A stretch of DNA of 64,000 nucleotides from Zygnema cylindricum. Lineage: Eukaryota; Streptophyta; Zygnematophyceae; Zygnematales; Zygnemataceae. Within the stretch, counting starts at the first letter, position 1. The number at the start of each line of letters is the position of its first letter. Of this stretch, positions 57,479-64,000 are shown piece after piece. Under the pieces are notes generated by a model, which did no database searches, was not told the origin of the DNA, and worked only from the letters and a program-made list of their open reading frames with translations. The stretch is taken from positions 55,598-119,597 of the forward strand of contig JBBHKE010002746.1 in NCBI GenBank assembly GCA_037447655.1, read 5' to 3'. Position numbers and translations under genes: made by a program.

Positions 57479-58301
57479 TTGTACCTCTCCTCCTCTTCCT
57501 TCCTGGCATGAATTTTTGTGTTATGTGAGAGATCTTTGAAAAAGAAGTATTTTGACTATTTTTCGGCATATTTTCGTGACAGGTCGAGAGACAAAATTAA
57601 AAGAAACAAAATCACGAAGCTATGGCAGCAAGTTACAAAATTAATAACGTCAACAGTGTCACAAGTACGAATGACGTCACAATGTCACAGAATACTAAAC
57701 GTCTACAACGTCACAAAATAATTTTGTAGAGTAAAAGGTAAATCTTTATTGCAAAAATTACGATGGTAAAACCATCTGAGTACAAAAGGGGTAAAATTGA
57801 AAAAACCTTTTGGAGACTACAAGAGCGTAACAAACTATGCATCATCTACAAATGTCACAAATTCCAAGTGACGACTTTCGGTTTCGGCATTGTAACACCC
57901 AGAAAAATAGTACGGAGAATCTTTACTATCACCAAGTTACGCCTACACGGGCGCATATCCTGAAACAGGAAGCGTAGCTCCATGTGATGTTGACGTTAAA
58001 ATGCGATGTTCTTTGAAAATGTATCCGCGAAAGCTCATTGGATTCGATAGCCGCGGGGCTACTATTTTCATACACGTGTTATCTACGCGATTGAATTCCT
58101 ACAATATCCACAAAAAATTGCATGTGAAAATTTCGAGGAAACCTTTTCCGAAAGTGCCAAGAGTAAATGACGATTTCAAATATGGGAGCTAAACCTAATT
58201 TAGTGTTTTCCATAATTTTTAGTTTCTTCCGGAATTTTTCTCGTTCAGATGCATTAATCCACGTGGCACAATTTGAATAACTAAGAAGATAACCCATGTT
58301 T
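57479..58301. other. No gene recognised
   Basis: About 57590-57730 is rich in ACGTC/GTCAC words and resembles the inverted segment near 2340-2580. 57760-58300 has no domain or repeat I recognise. Confidence 0.4.
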
Positions 58302-59284
58302 TGCAATTCTGTGTCCTCCATTGGACTACAAAATTGAGGAAGCCTCTAGGTAGTTTTTAACTAACCCACTTTCAACCACAACCACTGCTACCCAAGCATA
58401 CAAGTTGGCAATCTGACAGCAGCCCTGTGTAGCCTGGAATCCCTTGAGTCCGTAGCAAAAGAAATCACTGAAAGCAGCCAACCAACACATAAGTTATGAG
58501 GTGGCAAAAAATGCCAATTTTTACAAACTCTCATAGAGAGAGGTGGCTGTCTACCAAAAATTTGCTAAGTCCTAATCCTCTCTCACAACCCCTATCTACT
58601 GTCGTAAGATCCAGTCAAGTAACTGTACAGTACAGAAAAATACTACGGTCGATGTCTTTTTTGTACGGCCTTTGTACGACAAGGCCATTGAGTGGACGCG
58701 TGTCCACATTTTACTCGTCCTTAAGTTCCCCGGAATTCTCGCGACCAAATGTTATCTCTCCACGTGGCGCCAGGTCAAGCCACGTCCGATAACTGCCAAA
58801 GTGACCCTTCCGAGATCTCGACGGCGATGTGTGCCGTTGGATCAAACCGACATTCAATTTCGGTCGTCGAAACAAATGTCCGATTCATTTGTTTTGTGCG
58901 GGATCATGTTCTCACTACATATTAACTAGTTCTATGTCCCCTTCCGTTAATTGAATTAAGGATCATAATACAGTTTAAGTACTTATCACACCCTATGTAT
59001 TTTAACAGACTTCTACGATATACCTGTTAGAGTTGACTGCTACGCCTCGCTTTGCCGGTCGGAGGTTTGAGTCATGCCAGACTCAACCTTTTGTTGAGAG
59101 TGACTTATGTCACTCTTTAGTCCTGCCTATGGAGCTGAGGCAGCCATGGCTCCACTACTCTCTCTCTCTTTCAGTGACTAGAACAAGTATGAGGGATAGA
59201 GGAAAGAGGTGGAGGTTGCTTTTCCTTTTTCTTATTAAACTATTCAGACCTAGAAAATACACCATAAATATAGTGATTTCAACA
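58302..59284 (-). repeat. Element D 3' LTR
   Basis: About 983 bp. On the minus strand it begins TGTTGAAATC after an AAGAGGAG polypurine tract and ends AATTGCA. It retains ATG-GAG-GAC-ACA-GAA near its end. The conserved R-region hairpin stem seen in A and B is lost here. Confidence 0.85.
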
Positions 59285-62200
59285 CTCCTCTTACTTTCTA
59301 GTCTAATTTTAACTTCTCCTTCATTCCACATTTTTCCCTACAATATTTTAACTTCGGAGAAAGCACAGATTTGGTCATCATGTTAGCCAATATTTCTTCA
59401 TCAGATTTATACACAAGATTCACAATTTTATTTTCAGCTTTTTCCCTCACAAAGCTCAATCTTCTATCCATATGCTTGGCTTTGAAATGATGTTTTGGAT
59501 TGGCTGCAATTGCTATGGCATCCTGATTATCAGAAAAGACTTCATGCACTCCCTCCTTCATATACCCTAGTTCTTGCAATAAGGACTTGACCCACATCAA
59601 CTCTTTCACATCAGAACAAGAGGCCATATACTCAATCTCCATAGTGGACTGAGCAACCACCTTTTGTTGCTTGCTGCTCGAACAGCAAACACCTTCCCCC
59701 ACATGCAATACACACCCAGAAGTGCATCTTCTCAAAGGTGCATCCCTATAACTAGCATCACTCCAAGTAGTGATATCAGTGTGTTCCCCTCCCAAATTCA
59801 ACCATAACTCTGTGGTTCCCACCATATATCTCATGACTCTCTCGCTTGCCTCCCAGTCTCTCTTCCTAGGATCATTAAGACTCCTACTGAGTACACTAAT
59901 TGTTGTCGCTATGTCCGGCTTGGTACAGTTCATAAAGTATTAGACTTCATACAACCTGCTTGTAAGAGATAGACTTCATAAACTTTCTCTCTTCTGGGCT
60001 AATTTGATCATCTACGATCATCACTCCTCCTTCTACACTTCCATCACTTGCTTTCTTTAAGTCCATGAGAGTGGTACAACTGTTTGCCTTTTCCATCTGG
60101 AATTTCTCAAGCATATTACCTATTGCTTCTTTCTTAGTAAGTCTAATGATCCCTTTTCCCCTATCTCTCTCCATTTGGATTCCCAAAATATATCTTGTCT
60201 CCCCTAAATCCTTCATGTCAAATCTGCCCCAAAAATATTTTTTTAGCTTATTGATTATTTCCAAAGACTTACTTAACACCAACATATTATCCAAAAAAAT
60301 TGCAATAAAAATCACTCCATTCTCATCTTCAAACATATAGATAGAATGGTCAAAGCTGATCCGGATATATCCCGGACCGGTGAGGAACTCATGTAGGATT
60401 TTCTTCCACTGTCAGGAAGCCTGCTTCAGTCCATATAAGGACGGGGAGCCTGCTTCAGTCCATATAAGGACTTTATGAGCTTGCAGACTTTTCTCTCTTC
60501 TCCTTCTTCCACAAACCTTTCTGGTTGCCGCATGAAAATTTCTTCCTCTAACTCACCATTGAGAAAGGCGGTCTTAATATCCATCTGGTGTATTTCAATG
60601 TCTCCCGCTGCCGCTAGACTGAGGAGAATCCTTACTGATGGGAACCGAACAACTTGAGCAAAAGTCTCCTCATAGTCAATCCCCTCTTTTTTGGGTGAAC
60701 CCCTTTGCTACCAACCAAGCCTTATATCTTTCAATGGTATTATCTAGGTTCATTTTTAGTTTAAACACCCATTGACAGCCAATCTGTTTTCTGTCCGGAG
60801 GACAGTCCGCTTGTTCCTAAGTATTTGCTTCCATGATGGAGGCCATCTCATCATTTATGGCTCTATTCCATCTTTTTTTCTCCGAACTGTTCACTGCCTC
60901 CGAGTATGACTGCGGCTTATGAGGGTGAGATAGCTTAGTTACCTTATGAGCAGACTATTTTTCCTTTATCCTTTTGCTACTCGTTCTCCCTCCTTCAAAC
61001 TCCGAAGTTGGAATGGAAGGAAGTCTTCAATATCTCCTAACTGTCTCATCGGATCCCCTATCCATGGAAGCTTGTCCCGGGTCTTCCTCTTCCGTCTCCT
61101 CGAAATCCATAGGATTGTATGAGGTTTCCGGTAGATCTCTTGTATCTTAGATCTCCCTTGTATCTGCAATCACAGTTTCACTCATTTCCTTTTCGGGAAA
61201 AATCAAGTTCTCCTCACTTTCGCACTCAAAACTGATTGTTATCTTCTTGGTATATTTGAAAGGGTCAAATGACTTCCCTTCATCCATGACAACTTGGTGT
61301 TTGACCATAACGATATCTTGCTTTGCTAAGTCATAGAATCTATATCCCTTGACATCCTCATCATATCCTACAAAGTATCCAGGTTTTCCTTCAGCATCTA
61401 GTTTCCAATTTTTCTTATCCGTATCAAGACTGTAAACTTGGCTACCGAATACTTTATGGTAAGAGATATCTAATTTCCTTCCAACCCATCTCTCACAGGG
61501 CGTCGTTCCTTTTACGGCTAAGGTAAGGACTCTATTCTTAATGTAGTTAGCTATATTCATGGCCTCTGCCCAAAATCTCTTTCCTATTTTCTTTTTAGCC
61601 AACATAGTGCATACACTATCTCCTAGTGTTCGGTTCAACCTATCAGCTACCCCATTTTGTTCCGGGTTATATGGTACGGTTTTCTTGTGTTGAACTCCCT
61701 CATCTCTCAAGTACTCCTCAAATTAGTTAGAGGTACATTCTCCCCAATTATCACTGCTTATTCTCTTAATGGGGGTTCCATGCAACTTCTCACTCCATGC
61801 TTTATATTATATGAAGTAAGTTGGTGTTTCAGACTTTGTTTTTAGGAAGTAGACTCTAGAGTGTCTAGACTAGTTATCGGTTATTGTCAACATAAACCTC
61901 TTCCCTCCGACCGAAGGTACCTTTGCAGGTCCCCAAATAACTGTGTGGACTAGATCTAGTATTTTTTCACCCCTATATGTGGGGGCTTTGGGAGAGGGAA
62001 GACTGTGAGCCTTACCTTGAGCATTGCCACTAGAATCTTCCACCAATTCATTATCCCCAAAATGAATGCCTTCTACTATACCAAGCTTTTTTATTTCCCT
62101 CAGCCTATCAAAATGCACATGCCCCAACCGCTTATGCCAAATCATCATCTTTGGAACACCAACATAGTAAGCATTATTCTTTTCATTACTCAGGTTAAGC

Positions 62201-62605
62201 CTAAACATTCTTTGGCTACCCTTATCTGTCGTTCTTCCCCATACTTAGCTGTAAAGACTCCCTTTCTACTGAAGGTATCATCTCTTTGTCATGTAATACA
62301 GACGTAGAGATAAGATTTTTACTCAGCTGAGGAATGTAGAGTACATCTGAGAAAGTGAGTATATAAGTCTTACCCTCCACTAAGATGTTCAGATCTACTG
62401 ACCCCACTACATCTGTAGTAACCACTCTCCCATCCCCATACTCTATCTCTATAGTAGGGATCTTTCTTAGCTTAGTAAAAAGGTGCTTATCGCGACACAT
62501 ATGCATGGATGGACCCGAGTCGATGATCCATCCTTCCTGTGGAGCTTCCCGAATTGCTCCGAGAGCGCGGTTTTGTTTTCGAGGGATCTCCTTCTCCTAA
62601 ATTCT
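59285..62605 (-). pseudogene. Broken pol polyprotein of element D
   Basis: Minus-strand domains: protease 62570-62480 (GWIIDSGPSMHMC); GAG-pre-integrase/integrase 62506-61147 (HKRLGHVHFD, HTVIWGPA, NGVADRLNRT); reverse transcriptase about 60830-59947; RNase H 59933-59298 (DASYRDAP, MEIEYMASC, DNQDAIAI). Stops or shifts lie near 62225, 61870, 61730, 61150, 60960, 60700, 60430 and 59940. The integrase first Asp block reads HTV instead of HTD, and the reverse transcriptase box reads FLDN instead of YVDD. Catalytic residues are therefore lost as well as the frame. Confidence 0.85.
60418..60475. repeat. 29-bp tandem duplication in element D reverse transcriptase
   Basis: AGCCTGCTTCAGTCCATATA and AGGAC occur twice with period 29, shifting the reading frame. 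Confidence 0.92.
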
Positions 62606-63708
62606 TTTCGTCAAGAAGTGATGTTTTTGAAAAGTTAGTTTCGTGCGTATGCGAAGTTTCGTGCGTACGAGACGTTTTGTGCGTACTCGACGCGATTTTT
62701 AATGCGTAAGTACTCACAAAATCTAATGTGGAGGTTCGATTATTTTTATGTGTGGGGGAGAAAATGTATGAATTGTTTTTGAAACGTACGAAATTAAATT
62801 GAAGTGATGCGAACAAACATTATGTAAAAGTATTGTTCGCGTAAGTCAAATGGACGGCGGATAGCGAAGCGATCCGAATGAAATTCAAAGTGTGTAAAAA
62901 GGTACGCCGCACGTACGAAACATGACGTGACAAGCGGATTTTACGAAAAAGGACGTCGCCGGTACGGAGCATCAATTTTGGACAGCTGTACTGTATATTT
63001 GGGACCACGCGGCAAGACATCAAGGGTGTCGAATAAGAGAAACGAATGGCGGAAAATGGTCGCCGTTATTTTCCACCAAATGGGGACGCGAAGTCGCGTC
63101 AATCACACGATGTATATTTTTGGACGCTCCGGATGCTTTGACGAAATTTGAGAAGTCCTCTTGACTTATTGACCATGACTCACCATACGATTTTGTGAGA
63201 TTGTGTGTCCTTGTAAATATTTGGTACAACAATGTTTTGTCTTATGCGTATTAATAAATTAGAGTAGAATATGACAATTTCTATTTACGTGAATACTTAG
63301 GGTTTGGACACTTCAATTTGTGTGTGTTCATGTGTCGTATTTGCAAGCAAGTGTACGCTTATGATTGCTTGACTTTCGGGTGTACGCTTACGATTAGTTT
63401 ATTCTTAGTAACGGGCTATTATGGTTAAATAGGACCTAATGACAGTTACGTAATTTAAGTTGGTTATTTTGACACTTAGTGATGCGTTGACAACTCATAA
63501 GTGTATATATAGGAGTGAGCTTTGTTAGGAAAAATAATCAATGCTTGTAAATAAAAGTAGGGACCAAATATGTAGTATTCTAGGGTTATCGATTATATGT
63601 TTATTGATATACTTTTGTTTATTTAATGTTTATGTGAGATTGCACTCTTTTTGTTATTATTTATTTATATTATTTTATATATGTTTGATATGCATTGTTT
63701 ATGCATTT
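62606..63708. other. No gene recognised
   Basis: 62640-62720 repeats GTTTCGTGCGTA/TTTTGTGCGTAC words. The rest is AT-rich. Nothing supports a gene. Confidence 0.4.
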
Positions 63709-63850
63709 GTCCTAGGGTTTGCTTATGTTGATTATTCCATCAAACCTTAGATATTGTCCTAAGCTTTGTTTATGTTGATTATTCCATCAAACCTTAGATG
63801 TTGTCCTAAGGTTTGTTTATGTTGATTTTTCCATCAAACCTTAGTTGTTG
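63709..63850. repeat. 47-bp tandem repeat, three copies, each with an inverted pair
   Basis: GTCCTA(A/G)G(G/C)TTTG units begin at 63709, 63756 and 63803. The third unit contains CTAAGGTTTG..CAAACCTTAG, a perfect 10-bp inverted pair able to form a hairpin. The others are near-perfect. Confidence 0.9.
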
Positions 63851-64000
63851 TATGTTAAATGGAAGATGCATTTCAAATGATTGTTCATTGGCCTAACTTT
63901 GCTTAGCTTTTTGCATGATAGTTTGGGTGGCTTCTGCGGTCTATTTTAGACCAAAGAACAACAAGAAGAAGTTCCCCATCCTCCTCCTCGGATGACTCAT
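63851..64000. other. End of window, unassigned
   Basis: Short Lys/Asn-rich and Ser-rich frames only. Too little sequence to assign. Confidence 0.3.

Larger units (their letters stand above)
58302..62605 (-). mobile_element. 5'-truncated Osser-like copia element, element D
   Basis: The 3' LTR 58302-59284 is followed on the minus strand by RNase H, reverse transcriptase, integrase and protease up to about 62605. Gag, PBS and 5' LTR are missing. Proteins are close to elements A and B. The truncation point lies just N-terminal of the protease, different from that of B. Confidence 0.85.

Noticed and set aside
63709-63850. CRISPR-like array
   Set aside because: Three head-to-tail near-identical units without unique spacers in a plant-type nuclear sequence; it is a simple tandem repeat.

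Overview
This is nuclear DNA of a eukaryote, most likely a streptophyte plant and probably a non-seed lineage (bryophyte, lycophyte, fern or charophyte). The evidence is three intron-containing genes of plant type, a small DUF3339-like membrane protein, ABRE/G-box promoter motifs, and Ty1/copia elements of a half-tRNA-primed (Osser-like) type. The species cannot be fixed from the sequence. The window is AT-rich and dominated by nested transposons.

Host genes, spliced by eye with all exon phases agreeing: ORC5, origin recognition complex subunit 5 (20230-28801, +, nine exons, 503 aa). A two-exon DUF3339-like 73-aa membrane protein (30328-30924, -). A two-exon 76-aa hydrophilic, tentatively LEA-like protein (32457-33023, +) with two ABRE cores upstream. 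A four-exon, 500-aa histidine-phosphatase/phosphoglycerate-mutase family protein with a long acidic N-terminus and an N-myristoylation signature (44557-48855, +).

Retrotransposons: element A (5190-11389, +) is complete, with 891-bp LTRs and a GCTAT target duplication, but its gag-pol is broken. Element C (11838-18065, -) is complete, from a different copia lineage, with a TAATT target duplication. Element B (34571 to about 39950, -) and element D (58302 to about 62605, -) keep the 3' LTR and lose the 5' end. LTR relics lie at 267-1331 (-) and about 40560-41095 (+). In A and in the 5' relic the primer-binding site matches the anticodon arm of initiator tRNA-Met, and the gag AUG lies inside the LTR.

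DNA transposons without coding capacity: a TAA-target family (ends GGGTAACCTTCCATC), a TA-target family (ends CACCG..AATCGCTATTAG), an hAT-like family (ends TAGTGTTGTGTATCGG, 8-bp duplication), a second hAT-like element (ends CAGAGGTCGCAAA) and a 285-bp family (ends CATAGTTCAAAAGTAGG). They are inserted in one another and in introns.

Two features recur. Short direct tandem duplications (21-107 bp) occur at a dozen places, two of which copy ORC5 splice donors. ORC5 introns also carry long purine or pyrimidine tracts, and exon 6 sits between a pyrimidine tract and a complementary purine tract. No complete undescribed gene system was found. The most unusual signals are the gag start/primer-site arrangement and the ORC5 intron architecture.
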